9,070 bases of DNA from Bacteroidota bacterium (GTDB taxonomy: Bacteria > Bacteroidota > Bacteroidia > M30B66): NCBI GenBank assembly GCA_947497195.1, contig CANMGM010000081.1, positions 1 through 9,070 on the forward strand, read 5' to 3'. Shown in pieces: positions 1 through 7,921 of this stretch (the stretch's first letter is position 1; each line of letters begins with the position of its first letter). The translations under genes were made by a program, and so were the position numbers. Under the pieces are notes generated by a model, which did no database searches, had not been told where the DNA came from, and was given only the letters and a program-made list of their open reading frames with translations.

Positions 1-55
1 GGGGCCACCACTCCTCCTCCCCGAGGTCAAGTTACGAAACATCGGCGGTACTAGT

Positions 56-77
56 CGTTTATAAACGTTTAAAAACG
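56..77. repeat. two overlapping short palindromes
   Basis: CGTTTATAAACG (56-67) is a perfect 12-bp palindrome. It shares its last CG with CGTTTAAAAACG (66-77), a near-palindrome with the same CGTTT/AAACG arms. The pair lies just after possible stop codons of a left-edge reading frame. Such dyads can be operator sites, but nothing here shows what would bind, and short AT-rich palindromes also arise by chance. Confidence 0.4.
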
Positions 78-281
78 GATAGCCGTAACAATCTGATAAT
101 TATAGTTTTACAATTTAAAGCAGGCGTAATTTCGATGTTAAACTTTAATTAATCTACTGAAAATAAATCGCCTATGTTTTTTGCATTCAGTCTTGGTTAT
201 TTATCAACGCCCGTGTTCATAGCTCGGTTGGAAAATTGCATTTGGAGCTTGAATAACTATTGTCGAATTTTAAGCAGGGCG

Positions 282-308
282 GGGACACGTGTTTCCCGTG
301 TCTCTTTT
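282..308 (+). terminator. possible rightward intrinsic terminator
   Basis: GACACG (284-289) pairs with CGTGTC (297-302) across a 7-base loop. A G-U pair and a G-C pair (283/303 and 282/304) extend the stem to about 8 bp. TTTT (305-308) follows directly. This geometry fits a weak intrinsic terminator for transcription entering from the left edge, but no rightward gene is visible to pair with it and the T run is short. Confidence 0.35.
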
Positions 309-332
309 CGAATGGGATATAATTTGAGTTAG

Positions 333-351
333 CCCGGGAATCAGTCCCGGG
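333..351. repeat. perfect GC hairpin, not a terminator
   Basis: CCCGGGA (333-339) and TCCCGGG (345-351) are perfectly complementary around a 5-base ATCAG loop. The hairpin is followed by AAAAAA on the plus strand, and no T run follows it on the minus strand. It therefore lacks the tail of an intrinsic terminator in either direction. Its role is unknown. Confidence 0.55.
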
Positions 352-408
352 AAAAAATGATGTTAAACGTAAGATCAGCTTTACCTCTATCTCGAATTTT
401 ACCTCAAA

Positions 409-511
409 CGCGCCAGGGGGTGAAGCGGAAAGCCCGCAAGCCCGAGAGCGAAGCCAATGGCGGAGCGATTCGGGAGCGGACTTGCAGCGTAAAACCCGCC
501 CGTGGCGCCCC
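409..511. repeat. GC-rich self-complementary intergenic element
   Basis: About 100 bases are much richer in GC than both AT-rich flanks. The ends are complementary: GCGCCA (410-415) with TGGCGC (503-508). Inside are nested matches: GCAAG (436-440) with CTTGC (481-485), CCCGA (441-445) with TCGGG (470-474), and GCC (453-455) with GGC (459-461). Near each end is a related 14-mer in direct orientation, AGCGGAAAGCCCGC (424-437) and AGCGTAAAACCCGC (486-499), matching at 12 of 14 positions. The block could be a mobile palindromic intergenic repeat or a structured RNA. The reading frame crossing it on the minus strand looks like chance, being rich in Arg, Ser and Cys and covering all the hairpins. 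Confidence 0.5.
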
Positions 512-569
512 GAAAAAATGATTGCGCATTTGTGCATTTCGTTTCTTGCACATTTGCTATAAAACAAAA

Positions 570-593
570 AAGCCCGAACGAATATCCGGGCTT
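570..593 (-). terminator. intrinsic terminator of the Bax inhibitor-1-like gene
   Basis: On the minus strand AAGCCCG (593-587) pairs with CGGGCTT (576-570) across a 10-base loop, and TTTTTGTTTT follows (570-561). It begins 23 bases after the TAA stop of the preceding minus-strand gene. A GC stem plus T tract immediately downstream of a gene is the standard intrinsic terminator arrangement. Confidence 0.8.
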
Positions 594-616
594 GAGGTTT
601 AATGATTTTAATGCGA

Positions 617-1330
617 TTAGCTTCTTCTGCTTCCGAACAGGCGAAGGAGAAAAAGGAAAAGGTTAATGAAATCGAGGTACAATGTTAATGCGCCCAGAAT
701 CGACATCTTTTTAGCACTTGCTTCGCCGTCGAAACCATGGATGGCGATGTCTTTAATTTTTTGTGTATCGTATGCAACTAGCGCTACAAAAACGGCCACG
801 CCAACGTAGCTGATAATCCAATAAAGCGTTTCGCTTTCGAGGAAGAAATTCACGAGCGAGGCGATGAGGATTCCGATTAAGGCCATCATGGCGATACTGC
901 CGATTTTGCTGAGGTCGGCTTTGGTAGTGTAGCCATAAACGCTCATAGCAGCGAAAGTTCCGGCGGTAATGAAGAACGTTAATGCAATGGATGCACCTGT
1001 ATACACGATGAAAATCGAAGAAAATAGCAGTCCGTTCATCACCGAATACAGCAGAAAAACAGCTGCGGCGGTAGTGGGTGCCATGGTGCGGATTCCGGCC
1101 GAAATCCACATGACGAGTCCGAAAGTGCCGATAACAAGGCCCCAGAATGCCAGCTGGCTTCCGAAGATTATCGATAAAATTGCTTCCGAGGAGGCCGTGT
1201 AGAAGGCAACAAATCCGGTTACAGCCAAAGCGAGCGACATCCAGCCGTAAACGCGTGTCATAAATTGTGCAACCTCTGAGGCTTCGCGCCCTTGCACATA
1301 AACATTGTTCATTGGATCTTGAGTTATCAT
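617..1330 (-). CDS. Bax inhibitor-1/YccA family membrane protein
   Basis: The 237-residue product is an integral membrane protein with about seven hydrophobic helices after a short polar N-terminus. It fits the Bax inhibitor-1 (TMBIM, UPF0005) family in length and in its C-terminal signature, which runs LTLYLDFINLFLFLLRLFG. Bacterial relatives such as B. subtilis YetJ act as pH-sensitive calcium leak channels controlled by two aspartates. Probable equivalents are visible as Asp188 in AYDTQ and Asp220 in YLDFIN, so the sensor pair seems intact. The physiological role in this organism is unknown. I start at ATG 1330. An in-frame TTG six codons upstream lies inside the likely -7 box, so it should not be translated. 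ATG 1312 is a further in-frame alternative. A terminator follows the stop. Family assignment is firm; channel activity is inferred. Confidence 0.93.
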   Translation of the reverse strand: MITQDPMNNVYVQGREASEVAQFMTRVYGWMSLALAVTGFVAFYTASSEAILSIIFGSQLAFWGLVIGTFGLVMWISAGIRTMAPTTAAAVFLLYSVMNGLLFSSIFIVYTGASIALTFFITAGTFAAMSVYGYTTKADLSKIGSIAMMALIGILIASLVNFFLESETLYWIISYVGVAVFVALVAYDTQKIKDIAIHGFDGEASAKKMSILGALTLYLDFINLFLFLLRLFGSRRS

Positions 1331-1345
1331 GGATTTAAATTTTTT

Positions 1346-1353
1346 CAAATATA
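1346..1353 (-). promoter_or_regulatory. -7 box (TATATTTG) of the Bax inhibitor-1-like gene
   Basis: Read on the minus strand, TATATTTG matches the Bacteroidota -7 consensus TAnnTTTG. It ends 15 bases before ATG 1330, which predicts a leader of only about 10 bases. I see no good -33 TTTG at the usual spacing. The box suggests transcription independent of the helicase gene that ends at 1423. Confidence 0.5.
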
Positions 1354-1422
1354 TTCAGATTGAAATCATTGAATTGCATGCGAAGCTGAAATTAATTAAC
1401 ACCCTAGCTGTTATAATCGCAA

Positions 1423-4400
1423 TCATTCAACTGCAATGCATTCTGGGGTGTCTCCGAGGTAAATCAACAGTGCTTTTAGGTTGTTTTCGGGCTGCATTGA
1501 TTTAAGAACGGTGAGGTATTCTTTTGTTTGCTTTATGTGTTTTTCGTCAAACACTCCCGTCTTAAATTCCACAATGGTTGTAGCTTTTCCCTTAACAACC
1601 ACGCGATCGGGCCTTAAAACATCTCCGGTTGATAACAGAATGCTGCGCTCGATAAACACTGCATCGAAGTTGTTGAAAATAGGTTTGATGGTGTCGTTGT
1701 TCAATAAAATTTCGAGGCGGTATTTTACCTCGGCCAGTTCTTTTTCGCTCGCCAATGCAGATGCGTTGAGACGCTGCATTGCTGTATCGAAATCGGACGG
1801 TGTTTTAATCCACGAAAGGGCGGTGTGCATAAGGTTGCCCAATCGAATGGCATCAGAATCAAAGGCCTGAAAAATTTTACTGTTCAGGTCAATTTTCAAG
1901 TGCCAATTTCCTATTGAGTAGGATTGACTTCGGGCAGGATGGTTTTGTTTCGCGCTTCCCTTGCCATTATCTGATTTCGTATGGTGCGAATCGCCCCATT
2001 CATAAAAGACACCGTTGAAGTCTGCTTGTAGCTGGCAAAAGCTTTTCAGATAACTTGCCCAGCCCTCGCTTTCTCCGGCTTTTTTACGCGAAATAATGTA
2101 AAGTGCGTTTTCTGCGCGAGTTGTTGCTACATATAGCAGATTAATCCGATCGAGCGCTTTTTTGCTTTGTTCCTCATCGAAATACGGCTTAAACACGGTA
2201 TCGCGTAGGTTGGCATTGAATTTTAGGCGCATGGCGGGTAATCCTTCGGGCAAATGTTGCACATCATCGACCCAGAAGTACGAACCTTTATCGGTCTCGT
2301 TGACAGCAAATGCCAAAATCACAACAGGAAATTCGAGGCCTTTCGATTTGTGAATGGACATGATGCGAACGGCATTCGCATTTTGCGGCAAGGTAACGCT
2401 GTATTCGCTTTCGATGTTGCTCCATTTTTCGAGGAATGAAGGGATGTCGGGATTGGTTTGATCGCCTGCAAACCAAACTGCTTCAAGGAAAAACTGCAGA
2501 AAAGAATCGCTGTTTATTTCGAATTTAAAGATGTTGCAGAGTTTGTGTACTACCTCGGCGATATTTTGCGTTTTCAGAGCAATGGAATCCAGATCGAATC
2601 CCTGCGTTTGGAGCATGCGCATAACGGGTTCCTCATCCATTCGAACAGTTTCGAGCAATGCTTCAAGCGATGATAAAGCGATTTGTTTTCGCTCCAATAA
2701 AAATCCGCAAATGTGCAGCAGGTTTACCTGAATATCTGTATTGCAGAGCACGCGAAGCCAGGCCAGCAAGAATTGTACTTCGGGCTTTCCCCTCACCAGA
2801 AGCGATTCGCCCGAAATAACGGGAACGCCATTTTCAAGCAGTAAATTGGCAAGGTACGTCCCGCTTTTATTGTCGCGGGTTAAAATGGCGATGTCCTTGT
2901 TTTCATATCTTTCGTTGTGCGTGAGTTCGGTAAGCAATGTCAATATCTGCTGAGCGGCTATTTCCTTATATTCATCAATTTTTTCAGTCCCATCGCCTAA
3001 AAAATGCACTGCTACGTAGCCTCCAGTTTTTCCTTCTTTCGATTTCTGACTCAGGTTTTCATATAAAGCCGCATGTTCGGGTTGCAGCCGCGTTGCAAGT
3101 TTTTGATAAAACGCATTATTCCAGTTTACAATTTCGGGCAGTGAACGATAATTTGTATCGAGCGGGATCGAATCGTAATGCAAATCGAGCAGCCGGTATC
3201 GCTCTAGCTGCGTATCGCTTAGGTTCGACGGATAGGGCTTGGGCATGCGAATGAATTGTTCAACATCTCCGCCGCGGAAACGGTAAATGGCCTGTTTCCC
3301 ATCGCCTACAAGCAAAGACTTTGATGCTGTTGCCAGTCCGTTTTGCACGAGCGGCAGCAGATTTTGCCATTGCGTGATGGAGGTGTCCTGAAACTCATCA
3401 ATAAGGTAATGCGCATATTTCTCACCCAATCGTTCGTACACAAAGGGCGCGGGTTCATGCATCACAATTTCGGCCACACGCCGGTTAAATTCCGAAATAT
3501 GCAGGGTATGTTGTTCGCTTCTGATTTTATCGATTATGGATGAAATTTCGCGTAATAAGGCCATCGAAAAAACCGAGTTGCAAATGGCGGTATTGATGAT
3601 AAAACTGCTTCGGTTTTTTTCAATCAAATCTAACAATGCATCGGTTTTGCTTCTGAAATCAGGAATCAACGATTCGATGATTGCCTTATTCGCTTTGCTA
3701 CATTTGCCCGAAAACCATTCGTTTTTTTGATAATATTCAAGCGATTTAGGAGTTGCGCTCAGATTTTCTTCACCCTCGGCAGCTTTCGCCCACAACGATC
3801 CAATTGTTCCGTTTTCACCGCCTTTTAAATCCGATAGTTCAATGGAATGTTGGTTCAATAAATCCATCAAATACGTTCCCAGCGCACGCACCTGATTCAG
3901 GTAGTTTTTACGTTGCGCGTCGCTCGTTTGATGTAGTTGAAGAAAAAAGCGAATCGGTAATTCCGATAATTTGGCTACGTAGGCCGATTTGGTGTCATCC
4001 AAAAGATCTTTCGCCATGTTTGAAAGTTCTTTGCGGATGTCGGGATTTTTTTCTTCATCAGATCTAACCCGGTTAAATCCAATCAGCACTTCGGTAATTT
4101 CTTCGTCTAAACCGGCCATATCTAGTATCTGGTCGATGGCCTGATCAATTAGGTTTTCCTTCTTCAGTTCAACCGAAAAGCTCACCGGAAGGTGTAAATC
4201 GTATGCAAATGTGCGCACAACGCGATGCATAAAACTGTCGATGGTTCCGATTGAAAAATCGCCGTACTGATGCAATATAACTCGTAGCAATTGCTTTGCT
4301 TTTGCAGGAAGTAATGCGGAATCGATACCAAGTTTGTCGGCGAGTTCCTTGCACAAATCGTGGGTTTTCGGATTCTCAGTTGAAATGTTTTCGAGTGCTT

Positions 4401-4602
4401 CGAGCACCCTCGCCTTCATTTCGGTAGATGCTTTGTTGGTAAAGGTTATGGCAAGAATCGATTTGAACGCATCGTCGTACCCCGGCTTTAACGCCAACAA
4501 TAAAAATTCTCTTACCAAGGTATATGTTTTTCCGGAACCGGCAGAGGCATTGTAAACCAAAAACGCTTTGTCTGTTTTAGCAGCTGGCTGATTGTTTTTC
4601 AC
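1423..4602 (-). CDS. UvrD/RecB-type helicase with C-terminal PD-(D/E)XK nuclease (AddA/RecB-like)
   Basis: This is a superfamily 1A DNA helicase of about 1,059 residues with the motifs in order: Walker A AGSGKT (21-26), motif Ia AITFTNKAS (51-59), Walker B DEFQD (402-406), motif III GDGKQAIYRFRGGD (433-446), motif IV LDTNYRS (481-487), motif V IMSIHKSKGLEFP (747-759) and motif VI YVATTRAE (824-831). The C-terminus carries a RecB-family nuclease with His926, Asp999, Glu1012-x-Lys1014 and Gln1025/Tyr1029, so both activities look intact. Relatives process double-strand breaks and degrade foreign linear DNA, usually as AddAB or RecBCD. No AddB or RecC partner lies in this window. The frame stays open upstream to a TTG at 4695, with an ATG at 4677. 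I choose GTG 4602 because a -7 box lies at 4634-4627 and homologous proteins typically begin shortly before Walker A. ATG 4677 would add a hydrophobic, uncharacteristic tail. Confidence 0.9.
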   Translation of the reverse strand: MKNNQPAAKTDKAFLVYNASAGSGKTYTLVREFLLLALKPGYDDAFKSILAITFTNKASTEMKARVLEALENISTENPKTHDLCKELADKLGIDSALLPAKAKQLLRVILHQYGDFSIGTIDSFMHRVVRTFAYDLHLPVSFSVELKKENLIDQAIDQILDMAGLDEEITEVLIGFNRVRSDEEKNPDIRKELSNMAKDLLDDTKSAYVAKLSELPIRFFLQLHQTSDAQRKNYLNQVRALGTYLMDLLNQHSIELSDLKGGENGTIGSLWAKAAEGEENLSATPKSLEYYQKNEWFSGKCSKANKAIIESLIPDFRSKTDALLDLIEKNRSSFIINTAICNSVFSMALLREISSIIDKIRSEQHTLHISEFNRRVAEIVMHEPAPFVYERLGEKYAHYLIDEFQDTSITQWQNLLPLVQNGLATASKSLLVGDGKQAIYRFRGGDVEQFIRMPKPYPSNLSDTQLERYRLLDLHYDSIPLDTNYRSLPEIVNWNNAFYQKLATRLQPEHAALYENLSQKSKEGKTGGYVAVHFLGDGTEKIDEYKEIAAQQILTLLTELTHNERYENKDIAILTRDNKSGTYLANLLLENGVPVISGESLLVRGKPEVQFLLAWLRVLCNTDIQVNLLHICGFLLERKQIALSSLEALLETVRMDEEPVMRMLQTQGFDLDSIALKTQNIAEVVHKLCNIFKFEINSDSFLQFFLEAVWFAGDQTNPDIPSFLEKWSNIESEYSVTLPQNANAVRIMSIHKSKGLEFPVVILAFAVNETDKGSYFWVDDVQHLPEGLPAMRLKFNANLRDTVFKPYFDEEQSKKALDRINLLYVATTRAENALYIISRKKAGESEGWASYLKSFCQLQADFNGVFYEWGDSHHTKSDNGKGSAKQNHPARSQSYSIGNWHLKIDLNSKIFQAFDSDAIRLGNLMHTALSWIKTPSDFDTAMQRLNASALASEKELAEVKYRLEILLNNDTIKPIFNNFDAVFIERSILLSTGDVLRPDRVVVKGKATTIVEFKTGVFDEKHIKQTKEYLTVLKSMQPENNLKALLIYLGDTPECIAVE

Positions 4603-4626
4603 TGGACGGGAATTGGAGGGATGATT

Positions 4627-4634
4627 CAAAAGTA
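4627..4634 (-). promoter_or_regulatory. candidate -7 box (TACTTTTG) of the helicase-nuclease gene
   Basis: On the minus strand TACTTTTG matches TAnnTTTG and ends 24 bases before GTG 4602. The same octamer precedes paaZ. No clear -33 TTTG is visible at 19-21 bases, so this rests on one element. If it is real, the upstream ATG 4677 lies outside the transcript made from it. Confidence 0.4.
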
Positions 4635-4746
4635 ACGAGAAATTAGCATAAAAAATAATGGTTTTTGAAGAATGCATCCACCCGCCAGAAGCCAATCAGG
4701 CGATGCCGATTACACGTTTGAAATTCAAGGTGTTTTATCGGTAGTA

Positions 4747-5343
4747 TTAAACAGCCGATATATGCATTTCCTTGTAGGAATCTACAAAACGAATGAGTTC
4801 GGGCAAAAATTCGGCGAACAATGCATGGTAAAACGAATCGTTTTCTTCAAGCTCCTCATGTGCATTCTCCATGCCCGAAACAAATTTGCTTCTTTGTGCT
4901 AATCCTGATAAGGCGCGCTTTATTCCTTCGATGTGCCGGTAGTTATAAAGCCAGTCTTGCGTGTGCATATAATGCAGCGTGTGTTGCGATCTTTCGGGCA
5001 TTAACATCCAATCTTCGCGCAAGCGTTGGTAAATATGTTCGCTGTATTGATGCAGCACATTGTCGGAATAGTTCGCCCAATTTTTTGCTAAATAATGGTC
5101 GCCGAACATGTCCATCACAATTCCCGAAAATTTCCCAAATCGGCCGCGCAATGCTTGTTTTCCTTCACCAATCAGCAAGTGTTCATCTGTAAATGCATCA
5201 ATCGCTCGATGCATCCGAATTCCAGCTACTACATCCGAATCGTATAATTCTATTTGCCTTCCCTTAACGGCGTCTGCTATAAATCCCCCCACCAATAATC
5301 CGCGATGGTCGCCAGCAAGGTACAAATGTGCCAGATAGTTCAT
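4747..5343 (-). CDS. acyl carrier protein phosphodiesterase (AcpH/DUF479 family)
   Basis: The 198-residue cytoplasmic protein begins MNYLAHLYLA, the characteristic start of AcpH proteins, and is close to the usual family length of about 190-200. AcpH removes the 4'-phosphopantetheine group from holo-acyl carrier protein, giving apo-ACP, and needs a divalent metal. It belongs to a variant HD-hydrolase-like fold. Candidate metal or catalytic residues visible in conserved positions are Asp24 (FIAD), His45 and Asp49 (MHRAID), Asp53 and His55 (FTDEH), and Asp78, Asp82 and His83 (MDMFGDHYLA). ATG 5343 is the natural start. The gene sits 82 bases after paaZ and 144 before the helicase-nuclease, all in one orientation. 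No ACP or fatty-acid gene is adjacent. Family assignment is strong; the exact carrier-protein substrate is not shown. Confidence 0.88.
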   Translation of the reverse strand: MNYLAHLYLAGDHRGLLVGGFIADAVKGRQIELYDSDVVAGIRMHRAIDAFTDEHLLIGEGKQALRGRFGKFSGIVMDMFGDHYLAKNWANYSDNVLHQYSEHIYQRLREDWMLMPERSQHTLHYMHTQDWLYNYRHIEGIKRALSGLAQRSKFVSGMENAHEELEENDSFYHALFAEFLPELIRFVDSYKEMHISAV

Positions 5344-5425
5344 TGCGCGTGGTTATTTGCTGTACCAAAGAAAAGCTTTATCCCTGAACTTCTGTCTAGG
5401 GACACCCACCCCAACCCGGGCCGAT

Positions 5426-7921
5426 TTACAAAATCCCAAACTGACTCAAGTGATGGTTCCAGTGCTTCACATTCAGTAAATCCCATTCGAATTTATCGAG
5501 CTCTCCGAATACTGCATTTTTGGTTTTCGCCTCCGGATTAGATTTGAAAAAGGCTTCGAAACGCTCCCACGCTTCGAGCATTTTCTGTTTCGCCGTAGCC
5601 AAATCGGCATACTGCAAGTTTTCGGTGTTCTCTTTCTGCATTAGCGGATGCCCAAACAAACGCGGCATGGACTTGTGGTTGTATACCATCTCCACCACCT
5701 TGTCTAAATGCTCGGGTGCCGTTGCAATTTCAAAGTCCTGCACCTCTCCCGAAGCAATGCGATAAGCCGTTTCCATGTGCTCAACCATGTGTTGTGCCGA
5801 CATCATGCCCCACGCAGCTTTCGATTCTTCGGTCAGCGATTTCAAATAGGTGTCAATGGTTGAGCGGGTTATTTCCTTAAACGGCGAGCGCTTCTGTACC
5901 ATGGTTAAAATGGTCGCAATGGCAACAAGCTCATCGTTCTGGTCGAATACCTCCACAAACCATTTCACAATACCGCATGGAACCTCACGACCAACACTAT
6001 CGCGCTCAATTTTTTGCTTGCAGGTTAAGCGCACGTAAAGAGTATCGTTGTGGTATACCGGACGCAGGAAGCGACATTCTTCCAAACCATAGTTTGCTGC
6101 AACCGGACCTTTGTTTGGCCACACGAACAAACCTGCCGCCGCCGCCAAAATAAAATACCCGTGTGCTGTACGCTTCTCGAATATGCTGCCTTTGAGCGAG
6201 GTAATGTCGGTATGCGCGTAGAAATGATCCCAGGTGAGGTTCGCAAAATTGATGATGTCGGTATCGGTAACCGTGCGCTTATGTGTTTTGATGCTCATGC
6301 CCGGCTCAATGTCGTTCCAATAATATTGGAATGGATGCTGTGCCGCTTCTTTGTAAGCCGAGTTGGGCTGGTAAATTCCTGTAATTTCGGTCAGTGTGGT
6401 TGGACTTCCCTGCACGGCGCAGCGCTGCATATAATGCTTGATGCCACGCAATCCGCCCATTTCCTCGCCGCCACCCGCACGCCCTGGGCCGCCATGTACC
6501 AAAAGGGGCAGGGGAGAGCCATGTCCGGTACTTTGCTTGGCGTTTTCGCGGTTCAGTACGAGAATGCGTCCGTGGTGCGAAGCTGCGCCCAGCACGTATT
6601 CGCGCGCCGTGTGATCGTTGTTGGTTACAATCGACGATACAAGCGACCCTTTCCCCATGCGGGCCAATTCGGCTGCTTCGTCGATGGTTTTGTATGGAAT
6701 GAGTGTCGAAACCGGGCCAAAGGCTTCGGCATCGTGCACAAGGGTTTGTCCGAAAGGCTGGTCTTCGCGCAACAGCACCGGAGCAAGGAACGCTCCGCGC
6801 TCAGAGTCTGCACCGATGAGGTTGAGCGTTTCGGGATTTCCATACACGATTTTGGCGGTTTGCGTAATGGCTGCAATCCGCTCTTTTACTTCGGCTACCT
6901 GATCGCGACTAACCAAGGAGCCCATGCGCACTTCTTTCAAACGCGGATCTCCGATGCTCACTTTATCGAGCGCCTTTGATAAAGCCTGCTGAACAGCATC
7001 CATAAGCGATTCGGGCACAATTAGGCGGCGAATGGCGGTACATTTTTGTCCGGCCTTTACCGTGATTTCGCTGCGTGCCTGCGACACAAACAAGTCGAAT
7101 TCGGGAGTGCCTGGCACGGCATCAGGACCGAGAATTGAGGCATTGAGCGAATCGGCTTCCATGTTAAACGGCACAGCTTCGCTAATAATGCGTGGATGCG
7201 CCTTGAGTTTACGGCCCGTATCGGCCGAGCCGGTGAAGGTTACCACGTCCTGACTGCCAATAAAATCGAGCATATTACCCGCCGAGCCACAGATGAGCTG
7301 CAAGGCACCTTCGGGTAAAATGTTGGATGTGATGATTTCGCGTACGACCGCTTCAGCGAGATACGATGTAGAGGTTGCAGGCTTAACCACGGCCGGAACG
7401 CCCGCCATCCAGTTCACCGCACATTTTTCGAGCATGCCCCAAACCGGAAAGTTAAATGCGTTGATGTGCACGGCTACCCCCGGTTTTGGCACCAAAATGT
7501 GATGCGCCATAAATCGCCCACCGCGTGAGAGATCTATCGGTTCACCTTCAACATGGTATGGCTGGTTGGGGAATAACTTACGCAACGATGCATTGGCGAA
7601 TAAGTTGCCAAAACCACCTTCAATATCAATCCAGCTATCGGTGCGGGTTGCGCCGCTACGGTAGCTCACTTCGTAAAACTGTTCCTTACGTTTGTTGAGG
7701 TACATTGCAAGCGACTTTAGCATGTTGCCGCGTTCCTGAAACGTCATTTTACGCAGCTTCTCGCCTCCTTTGGTTCGACCATAGTGCAGAACGGCTTCGA
7801 AATCGATTCCGCTGGTTCCGGCGTATCCGATTAACTCGCCTGTAACAGAATCAAAAAGTGGGGTTTCGTCGCCCGAACCGGATATCCATTGCCCCAGAAC
7901 GTAGTTTTGTATTTTTTGCAT
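5426..7921 (-). CDS. paaZ: PaaZ aldehyde dehydrogenase/oxepin-CoA hydrolase with extra C-terminal DinB-like domain
   Basis: PaaZ opens the oxepin-CoA ring and oxidises the resulting semialdehyde in the aerobic phenylacetyl-CoA pathway. Residues 1-520 form the NADP-dependent aldehyde dehydrogenase, with Glu255 in NMEADSLN and catalytic Cys294 in GQKCTAIRR. Residues about 530-675 form the MaoC-type hydratase, with Asp565 and His570 in WDHFYAH. All four match the known E. coli catalytic residues (Glu256, Cys295, Asp561, His566) almost position for position. E. coli PaaZ ends near residue 681, but this protein continues to 831. The extra 150 residues resemble DinB-superfamily DUF1569 proteins, with MSAQHMVEH (His711, His715) and FGELDKFEW...HWNHHLSQFG (His820, His823, His824). 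I start at ATG 7921 because MQKIQNYVLGQW is the normal PaaZ beginning; the frame continues open to 8005 but looks untranslated. No other paa gene is visible in the window. Confidence 0.93.
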   Translation of the reverse strand: MQKIQNYVLGQWISGSGDETPLFDSVTGELIGYAGTSGIDFEAVLHYGRTKGGEKLRKMTFQERGNMLKSLAMYLNKRKEQFYEVSYRSGATRTDSWIDIEGGFGNLFANASLRKLFPNQPYHVEGEPIDLSRGGRFMAHHILVPKPGVAVHINAFNFPVWGMLEKCAVNWMAGVPAVVKPATSTSYLAEAVVREIITSNILPEGALQLICGSAGNMLDFIGSQDVVTFTGSADTGRKLKAHPRIISEAVPFNMEADSLNASILGPDAVPGTPEFDLFVSQARSEITVKAGQKCTAIRRLIVPESLMDAVQQALSKALDKVSIGDPRLKEVRMGSLVSRDQVAEVKERIAAITQTAKIVYGNPETLNLIGADSERGAFLAPVLLREDQPFGQTLVHDAEAFGPVSTLIPYKTIDEAAELARMGKGSLVSSIVTNNDHTAREYVLGAASHHGRILVLNRENAKQSTGHGSPLPLLVHGGPGRAGGGEEMGGLRGIKHYMQRCAVQGSPTTLTEITGIYQPNSAYKEAAQHPFQYYWNDIEPGMSIKTHKRTVTDTDIINFANLTWDHFYAHTDITSLKGSIFEKRTAHGYFILAAAAGLFVWPNKGPVAANYGLEECRFLRPVYHNDTLYVRLTCKQKIERDSVGREVPCGIVKWFVEVFDQNDELVAIATILTMVQKRSPFKEITRSTIDTYLKSLTEESKAAWGMMSAQHMVEHMETAYRIASGEVQDFEIATAPEHLDKVVEMVYNHKSMPRLFGHPLMQKENTENLQYADLATAKQKMLEAWERFEAFFKSNPEAKTKNAVFGELDKFEWDLLNVKHWNHHLSQFGIL

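Larger units (their letters stand above)
1..616. other. gene-poor left flank
   Basis: I see no convincing complete gene here. The first 50 bases are GC-rich and then composition drops to AT-rich, which may mark the edge of a neighbouring gene. Plus-strand frames 1 and 2 are open from the left edge to TAG at 52-54 and TAA at 62-64. A minus-strand ATG at 42-40 opens 14 codons that run off the edge. None of these short peptides is recognisable, so I do not call a partial gene. The rest of the stretch holds short palindromes (56-77), a terminator-like hairpin (282-308), a perfect hairpin (333-351), a GC-rich structured element (409-511) and the terminator of the next gene (570-593). These are listed separately. 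Confidence 0.6.

Noticed and set aside
209..280. tRNA-like stretch (GCCC/GGGC ends 72 bases apart, TAGCTCGGTTGG inside)
   Set aside because: The D stem cannot close with a normal loop, and there is no anticodon stem or T arm with the usual TTCGA context, so no cloverleaf forms.
217..567. 116-codon minus-strand open frame left of the Bax inhibitor-1-like gene
   Set aside because: It covers the GC-rich structured element and other hairpins and encodes a low-complexity Arg/Ser/Cys-rich peptide with no recognisable domain. It also overlaps the T tract of the terminator at 561-593.
6050..6979. 309-codon plus-strand open frame inside paaZ
   Set aside because: It lies wholly opposite the paaZ coding sequence, whose catalytic residues are intact. 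The translation is Cys/Arg/His-rich with no domain, as expected for an antisense shadow.
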